A stretch of DNA of 64,000 nucleotides from DASSYK01 sp036258315 (GCA_036258315.1 DATADX010000067.1:47433-111432), one strand, 5' to 3'; positions 52,246 through 61,035 are shown, numbered from the stretch's first letter. Translations and numbers: made by a program. Notes: a model not told the origin generated them from the sequence alone.

Positions 52246-53718
52246 TTGGCGAGCAACGGAACAGCGGCTGCGGTCCCTCCCCAGAACCTCGAGGCGGAGG
52301 AGTCGGTGCTCGGGGCGATGATGGTCTCGCAGGCGACGATCGAGCCGGTCCTGCTCGACGTCCGCCTGCAGCCCGAGGACTTCTACCGCGACCGCCATCG
52401 CGCGATCTTCGAGGCGGTCATCCGCCTGAACGAGAACGCCGACCCCGTCGACGTCCTGACCGTCTCCGAGGCGCTCGAGCGCCACGGCGAGCTCGATCAG
52501 ATCGGCGGCCGCGACATCGTCGCCAGCCTCGCCGCGAAGGTCCCCGCCCCGGGCAGCGCCAAGCACTACGCGCAGATCGTCAAGCAGAACTCGCTGATGC
52601 GGCGCCTCGACGCGGCCGCGAAGACGATCCAACAGTCGGTCGCGACCCGCGATGGCGAGCCCTCCGAGATGGTCGAGCGGGCTGAGCGCCTGCTCTTCCA
52701 GGTCGCCCACGAGGAGCGCGCCGCCGACTTCCGCGAGATCGGCGACATCCTCCATCAGGAGATCGACAAGCTCGAGGCGCTCGCGACCGGCAAGGCCGAG
52801 GTGACCGGCGTCCCGGCGGGCTTCCGCGACCTGGACTCGCTCACCGGCGGCTTCCAGCCCGGCAACCTGATCGTGATCGCCGCGCGGCCGGCGATGGGAA
52901 AGAGCTCAATCGTCTGCAACATCGCCGAGAACGTCGCGGTCAAGTCCGGCAAGCCGGTCGCGCTGTTCTCGCTGGAGATGTCCGAGATGGAGCTCTCGCA
53001 CCGCTTCATCGCCTCGCAGGCCCGGATCGCCGGCGACCGTCTCCGCAAGGGCCGGGTCGCCGCCAGAGACTGGCCGAAGGTCGTCAAGGCCTGCAACAAG
53101 CTCTCGGAGGCACCGCTCTGGATCGACGACTCCTCCGATCTAGGGATGCTGGAGCTGCGCGCGAAGGCGCGCCGCCTCCACGCCCAGGAGCGGAGCCGCG
53201 GCCACGAGGGGCTCGGCCTCGTGATCGTCGACTACCTGCAGCTGATGCGCTCCGACGACCCGCGGGCGAACCGCGTCGAGCAGGTCGCGCAGTTCAGCCG
53301 TGGCCTGAAGATCCTCGCCCGCGAGCTCGAGGTGCCGGTGATCGGGATCTCGCAGCTCTCGCGCGCCCCCGAGCAGCGCCCCGACAAGCGCCCGATCCTC
53401 TCCGACCTGCGCGAGTCCGGCGCGATCGAGCAGGACGCCGACCTGGTCGGTTTCCTCTACCGCGACGAGTACTACAACCCCGAGACGGAGGACCCCGGGA
53501 TCGCCGAGCTGATCATCGGCAAGCACCGCAACGGTCCGATCGGAACCGTCCGGCTCGCGTTCATGAGCCACTACCCCAAGTTCGCCGACCCCGCCCGTGA
53601 GGATCGGCCGGTCGAGCAGCGTCCTGGCGAGGGTCCGCCGATGAGCGACCTCGCGGCCGCCGGGGATGGGGACGGCGGCGAGGACCTGCCGGGCGGCGAC
53701 TTCGCCGAGGAGGCCTGA
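52246..53718 (+). CDS. dnaB: Replicative DNA helicase DnaB
   Basis: The 490-aa hexameric helicase unwinds DNA at the fork. It has the N-terminal primase-interacting domain (VPPQNLEAEESVLGAMM), Walker A ARPAMGKSS (213-221), Walker B VIVDYLQLM and the arginine-finger region. No intein interrupts it. The C-terminal about 50 residues are acidic, Gly-rich and unlike E. coli. The start TTG 52246 is chosen because AGAGAGGAG precedes it and it fits the family N terminus; ATG 52198 is the alternative. A helicase-loader-like gene begins 4 bp after its stop. Confidence 0.95.
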   Translation: MASNGTAAAVPPQNLEAEESVLGAMMVSQATIEPVLLDVRLQPEDFYRDRHRAIFEAVIRLNENADPVDVLTVSEALERHGELDQIGGRDIVASLAAKVPAPGSAKHYAQIVKQNSLMRRLDAAAKTIQQSVATRDGEPSEMVERAERLLFQVAHEERAADFREIGDILHQEIDKLEALATGKAEVTGVPAGFRDLDSLTGGFQPGNLIVIAARPAMGKSSIVCNIAENVAVKSGKPVALFSLEMSEMELSHRFIASQARIAGDRLRKGRVAARDWPKVVKACNKLSEAPLWIDDSSDLGMLELRAKARRLHAQERSRGHEGLGLVIVDYLQLMRSDDPRANRVEQVAQFSRGLKILARELEVPVIGISQLSRAPEQRPDKRPILSDLRESGAIEQDADLVGFLYRDEYYNPETEDPGIAELIIGKHRNGPIGTVRLAFMSHYPKFADPAREDRPVEQRPGEGPPMSDLAAAGDGDGGEDLPGGDFAEEA

Positions 53719-53722
53719 GCCG

Positions 53723-54496
53723 GTGCTGCGCGAGGCGACGGCCGGCGAGCACCGCACCTGCCCGCTCGGCGTCTGCGACGGGACGGGCTGGATCCTCGGC
53801 CCCGAGGACGTGGCGCGGCCGTGCGAGTGCCGCGAGCGGATGATCGTCCGCGCCCGCCTGCGCGGCGTCGCCTCGGTGATCCCGCCGCGCTATCGCAGCG
53901 TCTCGTTCGGGCAGCCGCCCGTTACCCAGATGGACGATCTCGTCGTCAAGCGCGTCAGGGACTTCTGCGAACAGATCGACCCGATGCTCGACGCGGGCCG
54001 CGGCCTCTGGTTCTTCGGGGACGCGGGGACCGGCAAGACGACTCTGGCGATGCTGGTCTCGAAGTACGCGCTCGAGGCGGGTCGTTCGGTCGCGATCTAT
54101 TCGCTCCCGAAGCTCCTCGCGCGGATCCGCCGCACCTACGAGGCGGCAGCCGGCGAGCAGTCCTACGACCAGCTATTCCAGCGCCTCACCGGCGTCGACC
54201 TCCTCCACATCGACGACCTCGGCGCCGAGCAGAAGACCGAGTGGGTCCTCGAGCAGCTCTACGCGCTGATCAACGAACGCTACGAGGCAGGGCGGTCGCT
54301 GGTCGTGACCACCAACCAGGACGAGGAGGAGCTGAAGCAGCAGATCGGCGAGCGCGTGGTCTCCCGCCTGGCCGAGGTCTGCGCCCCGCAGCCGCTGTTC
54401 GGACCGGACCGGCGCTGGTCGCGGGGGGCCGAGAACGACGAGCCGACCGCCGAGCGCGGCGATTCCGGCTCGATGCTGGGCGCGCTCGACCACTGA
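53723..54496 (+). CDS. AAA+ ATPase of DnaC/DnaI/IstB type, candidate helicase loader
   Basis: The 257-aa protein has an N-terminal cysteine cluster (CPLGVCDGTGW, CECRERM; a possible zinc site), Walker A GDAGTGKT (99-106), Walker B LLHIDDLGAE, sensor I VVTTNQD and sensor II SRLAEVC. The order is that of DnaC/DnaI helicase loaders. Because the gene starts 4 bp after dnaB, a role in loading DnaB is the natural reading. Actinobacteria generally lack DnaC and use DciA, so the pairing is notable. IstB transposition helpers look alike but no transposase is near. Confidence 0.87.
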   Translation: MLREATAGEHRTCPLGVCDGTGWILGPEDVARPCECRERMIVRARLRGVASVIPPRYRSVSFGQPPVTQMDDLVVKRVRDFCEQIDPMLDAGRGLWFFGDAGTGKTTLAMLVSKYALEAGRSVAIYSLPKLLARIRRTYEAAAGEQSYDQLFQRLTGVDLLHIDDLGAEQKTEWVLEQLYALINERYEAGRSLVVTTNQDEEELKQQIGERVVSRLAEVCAPQPLFGPDRRWSRGAENDEPTAERGDSGSMLGALDH

Positions 54497-54521
54497 GCGC
54501 GCCACCGCCTCCGGGCCTCCA

Positions 54522-54527
54522 TAATTT
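54522..54527 (+). promoter_or_regulatory. -10-like TAATTT before purA
   Basis: TAATTT lies 6 nt before GTG 54534, giving a leaderless purA transcript. Confidence 0.5.
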
Positions 54528-54533
54528 GCCGCT

Positions 54534-55844
54534 GTGCCCGGATTGGTGATAGTCGGCGCCCAGTGGGGCGATGAGGGCAAAGGAAAGGTCACGGACCTGC
54601 TCGCCGAGCGGGCCGACGTGGTGATCCGCTTTCAGGGCGGCAACAACGCTGGCCACACGATCATCCGCGACGGCGAGACCTTCAAGTTCCACCTGATCCC
54701 CTCCGGAATCCTCTATCCGGGCAAGACCTGCGCGATCGGCAACGGGGTGGTGATCGACCCCAGGGTGCTGACGGCAGAGATCGACGAGCTGCGCCAGCGC
54801 GGGATCGAAGTCAGCGGCCTGCGCGTGTCCGCGAACGCGCACCTGGTCATGCCCTACCACGTGCTGCTCGACACGGCGGGCGAGATCAAGCTCGGCAGGC
54901 TCGAGATCGGGACGACGCGTCGCGGGATCGGCCCATGCTACGCCGACAAGGCCGCGCGGCTCGGGATCCGCGTCCAGGACGTGCTCGACGAGAAGATCCT
55001 CCGCAAGAAGATCATGGCGGCAATGGAGCCGAAGCAGCAGATGCTTCGTCCCTTCGCCAAGGACCCCGACCTCGACCTGCACACGATGGTCGAGACCTAC
55101 ATGACCTACGGGCACCGGCTCGAGCCTCACATCGCCGACACCGCAAAGCTCTGCTGGGACGCCCTCGATCGCGACGCGACTGTCCTGTTCGAGGGCGCCC
55201 AGGGGACGATGCTCGACCTCGACCACGGCACCTATCCGTTCGTCACCTCGTCGAACCCGGTCGCCGGCGCCGCCTCGATCGGGACCGGGGTCGGGCCGCG
55301 CGACATCGACGAGGTCTGGGGAATCGCCAAGGCCTATGCGACCCGGGTCGGCGCCGGCCCCTTCCCGACCGAGCTCTCCGACGACATCGGGGAGCTGCTC
55401 CGCGAGCGCGGCGGCGAGGTCGGCACGACCACCGGGCGACCCCGGCGGACCGGCTGGGTGGACGCGGTCGCACTCCGCTACGGGGTACGCCTGAACAGCA
55501 TGAGTGCGCTCGTCGTCACCAAGCTCGACGTGCTCTCAGGACTCGACCCGCTCCGGATCTGCGTCCGCTACCGCCATCCCGACGGCGCCGTCTTCGACGA
55601 GTTCCCCTACCACCAGTCGATCATCCACTCGGTCGAGCCCGAGTACGAGGAACTGCCCGGCTTCGAGGGCGAGATCGGCGACTGCCGAACCGAGAAGGAG
55701 CTGCCGGCGGAGGCGCGCGACTACCTCGGGGCGATCTCGAGCCTGGTCGGCGTCCCGATCGTGCTCGTCGGCGTCGGTCCGGGCCGCGACCAGGTGATCT
55801 GGATGGGCAAGGAGGCCGAGCCGCGGCTCAAGGCCGCGGCGTAG
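54534..55844 (+). CDS. purA: Adenylosuccinate synthetase
   Basis: The enzyme makes adenylosuccinate from IMP, aspartate and GTP. The 436-aa protein has GAQWGDEGKGKVTDLLAERAD (P-loop), the signature RFQGGNNAGHTI, TRRGIGPCYADKAARLGIRV, EGAQGTMLDLDHGTYPFVTSSN and TTTGRPRRTGWVD. All landmarks and length are normal. The transcript seems leaderless, from the -10-like TAATTT. Confidence 0.97.
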   Translation: MPGLVIVGAQWGDEGKGKVTDLLAERADVVIRFQGGNNAGHTIIRDGETFKFHLIPSGILYPGKTCAIGNGVVIDPRVLTAEIDELRQRGIEVSGLRVSANAHLVMPYHVLLDTAGEIKLGRLEIGTTRRGIGPCYADKAARLGIRVQDVLDEKILRKKIMAAMEPKQQMLRPFAKDPDLDLHTMVETYMTYGHRLEPHIADTAKLCWDALDRDATVLFEGAQGTMLDLDHGTYPFVTSSNPVAGAASIGTGVGPRDIDEVWGIAKAYATRVGAGPFPTELSDDIGELLRERGGEVGTTTGRPRRTGWVDAVALRYGVRLNSMSALVVTKLDVLSGLDPLRICVRYRHPDGAVFDEFPYHQSIIHSVEPEYEELPGFEGEIGDCRTEKELPAEARDYLGAISSLVGVPIVLVGVGPGRDQVIWMGKEAEPRLKAAA

Positions 55845-55951
55845 ACGCCGGCCCTCGTCGTCCTGGAGCGCGTCGAGGCCGCCGACCAGGAGGAGCACGC
55901 GTCGTCGAGCACGGCGAGCGCCTCTCTCCGAGGAGAAGCCCGCGGAAGCGC

Positions 55952-56674
55952 CTAGCGGAGCGAGCCCGTCATCACCTGGGCGTGCGTGTCGGCCTCGAGC
56001 CCCGGGATCAGGCCCTCCTCGACGCCCCGCTCCTCGCCGCGGCGGAGGATCCGGAGCCCGAGCAGAGTCGCCGCGAGCACCGCGGTGAGGCCGAAGCTGA
56101 CCTGGAGCGAGACGATCCCCTCGCGGGTCCAGTAGACGTCGCGGAGGTCGAGCAGCAGCGCCGCCTCGTCGAAGGTGAGCCCGACCCCGGCGCCGAACAC
56201 GAATGAGAGGCCCTCCTCGAGCCGCTCGTTGCTGGTCGCGAGGCCCGCGCCGCCGGCGCCGAAGGCGATCAGGATCCCGGGCACGAAGTGATGGATGTGG
56301 CGGCCCTTGAACGTGACCGGGTGGATCGGCCACCAGCCGGCCCGCTGGCCCCAGGTCGAGAGGCGCATCAGCGCGAACGCGCCGACGAAGCCGTTCAGGA
56401 TGTTGAACAGGATCCGCTCGTGGCGGGGCGCCTCCTCGTAGCCCTCGACCGCGACGGCGACCGTGTCGCGGGTCGCGGTCCCGGCGACGCCGAGCAGGGT
56501 CTCCGGCGTCTCGGCCTGCTCGCTCTCTCGGCGCCGCCGCGCCATCCGCACGACCTCTGCGCCGATCACGGTGCCCGCCGTGGCGAGGGCGATCGCCGCC
56601 AGGGCGAGGGTGCCCCGGTCGGGGCGGAGCGGCCGCGAGCCGCGCCTGGGGACGATCTTGGATATTGCCGGCAC
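55952..56674 (-). CDS. Multi-span membrane protein, unknown function
   Basis: The 240-aa protein has an N-terminal span (TLALAAIALATAGTVIGAEVV), a cytoplasmic basic stretch, and four further hydrophobic segments. The phrases FKGRHIHHFVPGILIAFGAGG and DEAALLLDLRDVYWTREGIVS suggest an integral membrane metal-site or diiron-like protein (HxxHH), but I do not recognise the family. GTG 56674 follows the WbpA-like gene by 13 bp on the same strand, so they may be co-transcribed. A phosphatase or lipid-oxidase role would be a guess. Confidence 0.7.
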   Translation of the reverse strand: MPAISKIVPRRGSRPLRPDRGTLALAAIALATAGTVIGAEVVRMARRRRESEQAETPETLLGVAGTATRDTVAVAVEGYEEAPRHERILFNILNGFVGAFALMRLSTWGQRAGWWPIHPVTFKGRHIHHFVPGILIAFGAGGAGLATSNERLEEGLSFVFGAGVGLTFDEAALLLDLRDVYWTREGIVSLQVSFGLTAVLAATLLGLRILRRGEERGVEEGLIPGLEADTHAQVMTGSLR

Positions 56675-56687
56675 GAGCCGCCGGATG

Positions 56688-57935
56688 CTAGAGGCGGACC
56701 AGGTTCTTGGCCTCTATCCCACGGGTGACGCCGCGCAGGTCGAGGACCAGCGGCGCCTCGGCGACGACCCGCTCGTAGTCGACGTCGGGGTGGGCGGTGA
56801 CGATGCAGACCAGGTCGGTGTCCCCGAGCTCACCGTTCAGCGGAGCGGAGCGCAACTCGAGCTCGGGGACCTCGGGCACGTAGGGGTCGTGGTAGGAGAT
56901 GTCGGCGCCGAGCTCGCGCGCGAGGCGGATGATCTTCAGCCCGGGCGATTCGCGGGTGTCGCCGACGCCGGCCTTGTAGGACACGCCGAGGATCAGGACC
57001 TTGGAGCCATTCACCGCCTTGCCGACCGAGTTCAGCGCGTGCTCGATCCGGGTCACGCACCAGAGCGGCTGGTTCTGGTTCGTCTTCCCCGCGAGCTCGA
57101 TGAACTCGGTGTAGAAGTCGTGCTCCCGCGCCTTGAATGCGAGGTAGAAGGGATCGACGGGCAGGCAATGGCCCCCCATCCCCGGCCCCGGCTCGAAGCG
57201 CATGAAGCCGAACGGCTTCGTCGAGGCAGCGTCGATCACCTCCCAGATGTCGATGTCGAGCCGCTCGCAGAGTTGCGCGAGCTCGTTCACCATCGCGATG
57301 TTGACCGAGCGGAAGATGTTCTCGAGCAGCTTCGACAGCTCGGCCTCCTCAGGGCCCGACACCTTGACGACCTCGTCGCAGATCACCCCGTAGAGCTCGG
57401 CGGCGCGTTCGGTGCACTCCTCGGTCAGCCCGCCGACCACCTTCGGGGTGGTGCGGACCGTGTAGTCGGTGCGGCCGGGGTCGATCCGCTCGGGCGAGAA
57501 GGCGAGGTGGAAGTCCCGGCCCGCCGCCAGGCCCGACTCCTCGAGGATCGGGCGCAGCCGATCGCGCGTCGTCCCCGGATAGGTCGTCGACTCGAGGCTG
57601 ACGAGCTGGCCGCGCCGGAGGACGCCCGACAGCGAGGTCCCGGCGTCGATCAGCGGCGTCAGGTCCGGCTCACGCGCCTGGGTCAGCGGGGTCGGCACGC
57701 AGATGATCACGGCATCGCACTCCGCAAGGTCCTCGTAGTGGGTGGTCGCCGCGAGCCGCTCAGCGACCGCCGCGAGGCTCTCGGACGGGACGTCCTCGAT
57801 GTAGGACTCACCGGCGCGCAGAGCGTCGACCTTGCGCGAATCGAGGTCGAGACCGACCACGTCGTGCCCCTCCTCGGCGAACGCGAGCCCGAGAGGCAGG
57901 CCGACGTAGCCGAGTCCGATTACTCCGATCTTCAT
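56688..57935 (-). CDS. wbpA: UDP-N-acetylglucosamine/mannosamine-type 6-dehydrogenase
   Basis: The 415-aa NAD-dependent enzyme oxidises the C6 alcohol of a UDP-sugar to the acid. It has the Rossmann motif MKIGVIGLGYVGLPLG, SLESTTYPGTT and the catalytic Cys257 in GPGMGGHCLPVDPFYLA, features closer to WbpA/WecC than to UDP-glucose dehydrogenase. The product would enter a surface polysaccharide. ATG 57935 is chosen because the Rossmann motif starts there and a -10-like TAGACT lies 7 nt upstream; extra upstream codons would be out of family. The shared element at 57984-57998 lies about 49 bp before it. Confidence 0.93.
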   Translation of the reverse strand: MKIGVIGLGYVGLPLGLAFAEEGHDVVGLDLDSRKVDALRAGESYIEDVPSESLAAVAERLAATTHYEDLAECDAVIICVPTPLTQAREPDLTPLIDAGTSLSGVLRRGQLVSLESTTYPGTTRDRLRPILEESGLAAGRDFHLAFSPERIDPGRTDYTVRTTPKVVGGLTEECTERAAELYGVICDEVVKVSGPEEAELSKLLENIFRSVNIAMVNELAQLCERLDIDIWEVIDAASTKPFGFMRFEPGPGMGGHCLPVDPFYLAFKAREHDFYTEFIELAGKTNQNQPLWCVTRIEHALNSVGKAVNGSKVLILGVSYKAGVGDTRESPGLKIIRLARELGADISYHDPYVPEVPELELRSAPLNGELGDTDLVCIVTAHPDVDYERVVAEAPLVLDLRGVTRGIEAKNLVRL

Positions 57936-57942
57936 CGAGGCG

Positions 57943-57948
57943 AGTCTA
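57943..57948 (-). promoter_or_regulatory. -10-like TAGACT before WbpA-like gene
   Basis: On the minus strand TAGACT is 7 nt before ATG 57935. Confidence 0.5.
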
Positions 57949-57983
57949 ACCGGGTCGTGAAACCGCCTTGCAGAGCCAGATCC

Positions 57984-57998
57984 ACGGATTACTACTGA
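57984..57998 (-). promoter_or_regulatory. Shared upstream element TCAGTAGTAATCCGT, copy 1
   Basis: The 15-mer, read on the minus strand, lies about 49 bases upstream of the WbpA-like gene. A second perfect copy in the same direction relative to its gene lies upstream of the GAF regulator (60970-60984). It is an AT-rich word rare in this composition, so the copies are probably a common operator. Confidence 0.55.
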
Positions 57999-58020
57999 TA
58001 CGCACGTCGGCCGGCGAAGG

Positions 58021-58026
58021 TAGATT
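58021..58026 (+). promoter_or_regulatory. -10-like TAGATT before 34-aa ORF
   Basis: TAGATT lies 7 nt before ATG 58034, matching the spacing at the larger leaderless genes. Confidence 0.45.
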
Positions 58027-58033
58027 TCCCTGC

Positions 58034-58138
58034 ATGCACAGGCTGCTTGCACCCGTCAACGCGGGATTCAACGCCGCCCGCCACGTGCTCTGGTACGTCC
58101 GGTACCACGCGGCGGGCTCGCCGCGCCCCCAACGCTAG
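58034..58138 (+). CDS. 34-aa ORF, candidate small protein
   Basis: The ORF reads MHRLLAPVNAGFNAARHVL then a WYVRYHAAG-type end and stops at TAG 58136-58138. It has a -10-like hexamer at the canonical leaderless distance, is divergent from the WbpA-like gene, and ends 64 bp before the esterase gene on the other strand. The text is amphipathic and basic with four aromatic residues, so a membrane-active or regulatory microprotein is possible. No family is recognised, and coding is not proven. Confidence 0.45.
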   Translation: MHRLLAPVNAGFNAARHVLWYVRYHAAGSPRPQR

Positions 58139-58202
58139 TCCTTCCCCTCCGGCCCGAGCCGCTTCGAACGCTCACGCTCGGTCCAGCCGTCCCTCGAGCC
58201 GA

Positions 58203-60821
58203 TCAGCCGCCAGGACCTCGCCAGCCGTTCGCGTAGCAGGGGCGGATCACGGGGCCCGGGTCGGCGCAGGGGAGAATGAACCCGTCGGGCCCGAGGAACG
58301 TCTTGACATGGCCGAGCCCTTCGACCGAGCGCCGCGGATACCCGTGGGGGTCGGCGCCGTAGCCGGTCTCCGGACGCGGGGGCACCTCGTCGGCCGGCAT
58401 CACTCCCGAGCCCTGGCAGGGGTCGGCTGCCGGGTTGCCGTGCGAGCACTCGATCGCGGCCGAGGCCCACGAGGTCCCGTCGTTGAACCAGCTGACGGGC
58501 CCGCCGTCGTAGTAGACAAGCGCCGAACCCTCGAACGGATCGAATGAGGGGCCCGAGCCGAAGTCGATCCCGGACAGTTGCATGAACGGGTTCGGCTCCC
58601 AATGACGGCCGGGGTCGAGGGCCGGCTTGTGGACGCCGGCGCCGATCGTGCGCGCCTCCACCTCAGCCGCCACGTTCGAGACCTGGTGGTCGCCGGTGGC
58701 GACCTGGAGCAACACCTGGTGCTCGGGCGTGTTCGGCAGCGGGTCGTCGGTCATGTGGTGCGCGTATCCGTTGCCCTCGCCGCGGTCCCAGAGCAGCTGC
58801 ATGATCGACAGCAGCAGCGGGCGCTCCAGCTCGTTCGGGTAGTTCGCGTAGAGGCCGAGGCCCGGAAGCTTGAAGTACTGGTCGGAGTCGACGCTTCGGC
58901 GCAGCAGCGTCGAGTAGTTCATCCCGGGCACGTTCAGGACGGAGCGCGTGAAGTCGGGCGACAGCGCCGTGAGGGCGCCGCCCATGATCGCGCCCTGGCT
59001 GATCCCCTCGAAGTACAGCTCCGAGGTGTCGATCACCGGCTCGAGGCCCGACCCGGCGTCGTACTGGAAGGCCGGATCGGAGGTGAAGCCGTCGGGGTGG
59101 AGCAGGGCCCTGCCGAGATACGTGAAGTGGACGAAGCCCTGCTGCATTCGGTCGGCCAGCTTCGAGAAGTTGGAGACGCTCGACAGCGTCGCGATCACCA
59201 CCGCGAGGTCGGGCGTCGAGAAGCCCGCCCAGTCGACCGCACACCAGAGGAAGTTGCCCTCGTTTGCGAGGCGACCCTGCGCGTTCACCTGCGTGCGGTC
59301 GCCAAGGAGGCCGTGGCCGAAGGTCGCCGCCCTCGCGGGAGCGACGGCGCTTCCTGCGTCGACCGATCTCGGGATCACACAGCGGAACGGCACGTCGATC
59401 GTGTACGCGGGATTCCAGGTCACGTCGCCGTCGGGATCGAAGCTGAAGTTGGCGCCGGGATTGGCCGGGCAGCCGTCGACGTTCAGGTAGCAGGGCACGT
59501 CGTCGAGCGTGCCGTCGATCTGGCGGAGCAGGTTCGCGTTCTCGGCAGGCGTGAAGTCGGTGACGGTATCGACCGTGAAGCCAGGGGCGTCGCCCTGGAT
59601 CATTCCGTCACCCGGGGTCGTGTCGCCGAGCCGCTCGAGGGCATCATCGCGGATCGTCAGGGCGCGCTCGCTGAGGCTGTTCTCGCTCGCGACGGTGAAG
59701 TCCCACGCGAGGTACAGGTTGGATCGCGCGACGCCCGCCTCATGGAGCTGCGAGAAGAGCTCCTCGAAGTGAGCTCGGCGATCCTCCACGTCCCCCTGCT
59801 GGGTGATCAGCCGATCCCGGTAAACACGGAATGGAAGCGGCGGCTCTACCCCGTTGTTCGAGGCGTCCCGCAGGTTGCGCAGAGCGACGATGTAGTGGCC
59901 GCCCTCGTCGAAGTTGCGCGCCGGACGGATGATGATGTTCGAGTTCGCGACGTTTCCGGACGCTTCCGGCTCGAGGGGATTGACGTCGACCTCGGCCCAG
60001 ACCGGGTGGCGCTCGCCGGTCTCGGTGTTGATCACGACGACCGGCTGGTTGTCGTCGTCATACGCCCGCAGATTGCTGATCGGGACGAAGCCCGTGTTGT
60101 CGAAAGCCTGCTTCGTCTGCACCTGCGGGACCTTGACGATGATCGGGTTGCCCGGGCTGAATCCGTCGGCGCGGTTCTGATCGGTCGTGTCGATCGGGGT
60201 GCCGCCCAGGTTCTTCGGCGTCGACGCGGGGTCGATGTTGAGGCGGCGTCCCGTGTCCGTGCTCGGATCGGCGACGGTGAAGTAGTCGTTCGGCCACGGC
60301 TGCAGGCAGACCGCCGGGTCCAGGAAGTCGCAGCGGTCGGCGTTGGAGGTGTCGATCGGCGGCCCGACGTAGGGCTTCGGCTGTGGGTCCTCGGACCCGA
60401 CGCTGCAGATGCCGAGGTCGCGGCTCAGCGCCGCCGTGCGGCTGTGGTTCACGTTCTTCTTGCCCTTGCGGCGCGTGGTGACCGCGGTGAGGCTGTCGAC
60501 CGAGCAGCCGTTGAGCAGCGCCTTGCCCTGGTCGGTCAGGGCCAGCGTCATCGGCTTGCCCTTCCTCGCCTTGCTGGAGCCCGTCAGTGCCTCCCCATCG
60601 CCGAGAACCTTCACCTTGCCCTTCGCACCGGTGACGCTGATCGCGCCGGCCGCGAGGATCTGGGACTGCACCGTCGAGGTGACGACGGCCGCGCCGCCGT
60701 TGCCCTTCTTCTTCTTGCCCTCTGCACCCCCGGCGCCGAGCGCCAGGGCGACGAGCGCGAGCAGCACGCACGCCGATGCAGGGACGACGAACATCTTGGA
60801 CGGCGAGTCCGTTCGAATCAC
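58203..60821 (-). CDS. Large exported esterase/lipase-like protein with Lys tract
   Basis: The 872-aa protein has a signal peptide (ACVLLALVALALGAGGAEG) followed at once by KKKKGNGG, then about 350 residues of beta-rich and helical text. A C-terminal alpha/beta-hydrolase follows with nucleophile Ser608 in FEGISQGAIMGG (GxSxG), FGHGLLG (oxyanion-like) and late His candidates. It resembles exported bacterial esterases of uncertain substrate. GTG 60821 is preceded by GGAGAGGAG, so this gene has a conventional leader, unlike many neighbours. The dyad GCAACGTTGC lies 70 bp upstream. Confidence 0.8.
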   Translation of the reverse strand: MIRTDSPSKMFVVPASACVLLALVALALGAGGAEGKKKKGNGGAAVVTSTVQSQILAAGAISVTGAKGKVKVLGDGEALTGSSKARKGKPMTLALTDQGKALLNGCSVDSLTAVTTRRKGKKNVNHSRTAALSRDLGICSVGSEDPQPKPYVGPPIDTSNADRCDFLDPAVCLQPWPNDYFTVADPSTDTGRRLNIDPASTPKNLGGTPIDTTDQNRADGFSPGNPIIVKVPQVQTKQAFDNTGFVPISNLRAYDDDNQPVVVINTETGERHPVWAEVDVNPLEPEASGNVANSNIIIRPARNFDEGGHYIVALRNLRDASNNGVEPPLPFRVYRDRLITQQGDVEDRRAHFEELFSQLHEAGVARSNLYLAWDFTVASENSLSERALTIRDDALERLGDTTPGDGMIQGDAPGFTVDTVTDFTPAENANLLRQIDGTLDDVPCYLNVDGCPANPGANFSFDPDGDVTWNPAYTIDVPFRCVIPRSVDAGSAVAPARAATFGHGLLGDRTQVNAQGRLANEGNFLWCAVDWAGFSTPDLAVVIATLSSVSNFSKLADRMQQGFVHFTYLGRALLHPDGFTSDPAFQYDAGSGLEPVIDTSELYFEGISQGAIMGGALTALSPDFTRSVLNVPGMNYSTLLRRSVDSDQYFKLPGLGLYANYPNELERPLLLSIMQLLWDRGEGNGYAHHMTDDPLPNTPEHQVLLQVATGDHQVSNVAAEVEARTIGAGVHKPALDPGRHWEPNPFMQLSGIDFGSGPSFDPFEGSALVYYDGGPVSWFNDGTSWASAAIECSHGNPAADPCQGSGVMPADEVPPRPETGYGADPHGYPRRSVEGLGHVKTFLGPDGFILPCADPGPVIRPCYANGWRGPGG

Positions 60822-60890
60822 AGCTCTCCTCTCCTTGCTTAGCCGGCGACCCTGCCGACTTCGTTGACTCCCCCCAACAAGAGCACTGGC

Positions 60891-60900
60891 GCAACGTTGC
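60891..60900. promoter_or_regulatory. Dyad GCAACGTTGC upstream of the esterase gene
   Basis: A perfect 10-bp palindrome lies 70-79 bp before GTG 60821. A similar dyad GCAAC-CCC-GTTGC lies 74-86 bp before the EEP gene start (63770-63782). A shared regulator of the two exported enzymes is the simple explanation. Confidence 0.4.
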
Positions 60901-60969
60901 GGGGCCTGCAGAAATCCTCCGAGGGAGGCCCGCCGCGCGGCAGCCTATTCACTCCGACGTCCCGGTGCC

Positions 60970-60984
60970 TCAGTAGTAATCCGT
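60970..60984 (+). promoter_or_regulatory. Shared upstream element TCAGTAGTAATCCGT, copy 2
   Basis: The element lies 69-83 bases before the regulator start and is the same 15-mer, in the same direction relative to the gene, as copy 1 at the WbpA-like gene. Copy 2 is followed by a further AATCCGG, so the GGATTAC word is partly doubled. Confidence 0.55.
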
Positions 60985-61035
60985 AATCCGGCTGGCCAGC
61001 CGGTTTCGCCGCGTGCGCCGGGATCACGCGGGCCA

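Noticed and set aside
52198..53718. Intein in dnaB
   Set aside because: DnaB is a common intein host, but the helicase motifs are continuous and the length is normal.
58578..60842. Very long open frame opposite the esterase gene (754 codons)
   Set aside because: It is the mirror of a GC-rich third-position frame, full of Arg/Val/Asp with no domain, signal or promoter, so it is a shadow.
57984..60984. Terminal inverted repeats of a 3-kb mobile element around the esterase gene
   Set aside because: The 15-bp copies are inverted only because the flanking genes diverge; no transposase or target duplication is seen, and both copies sit at promoter distance of their genes, so an operator is the better reading.
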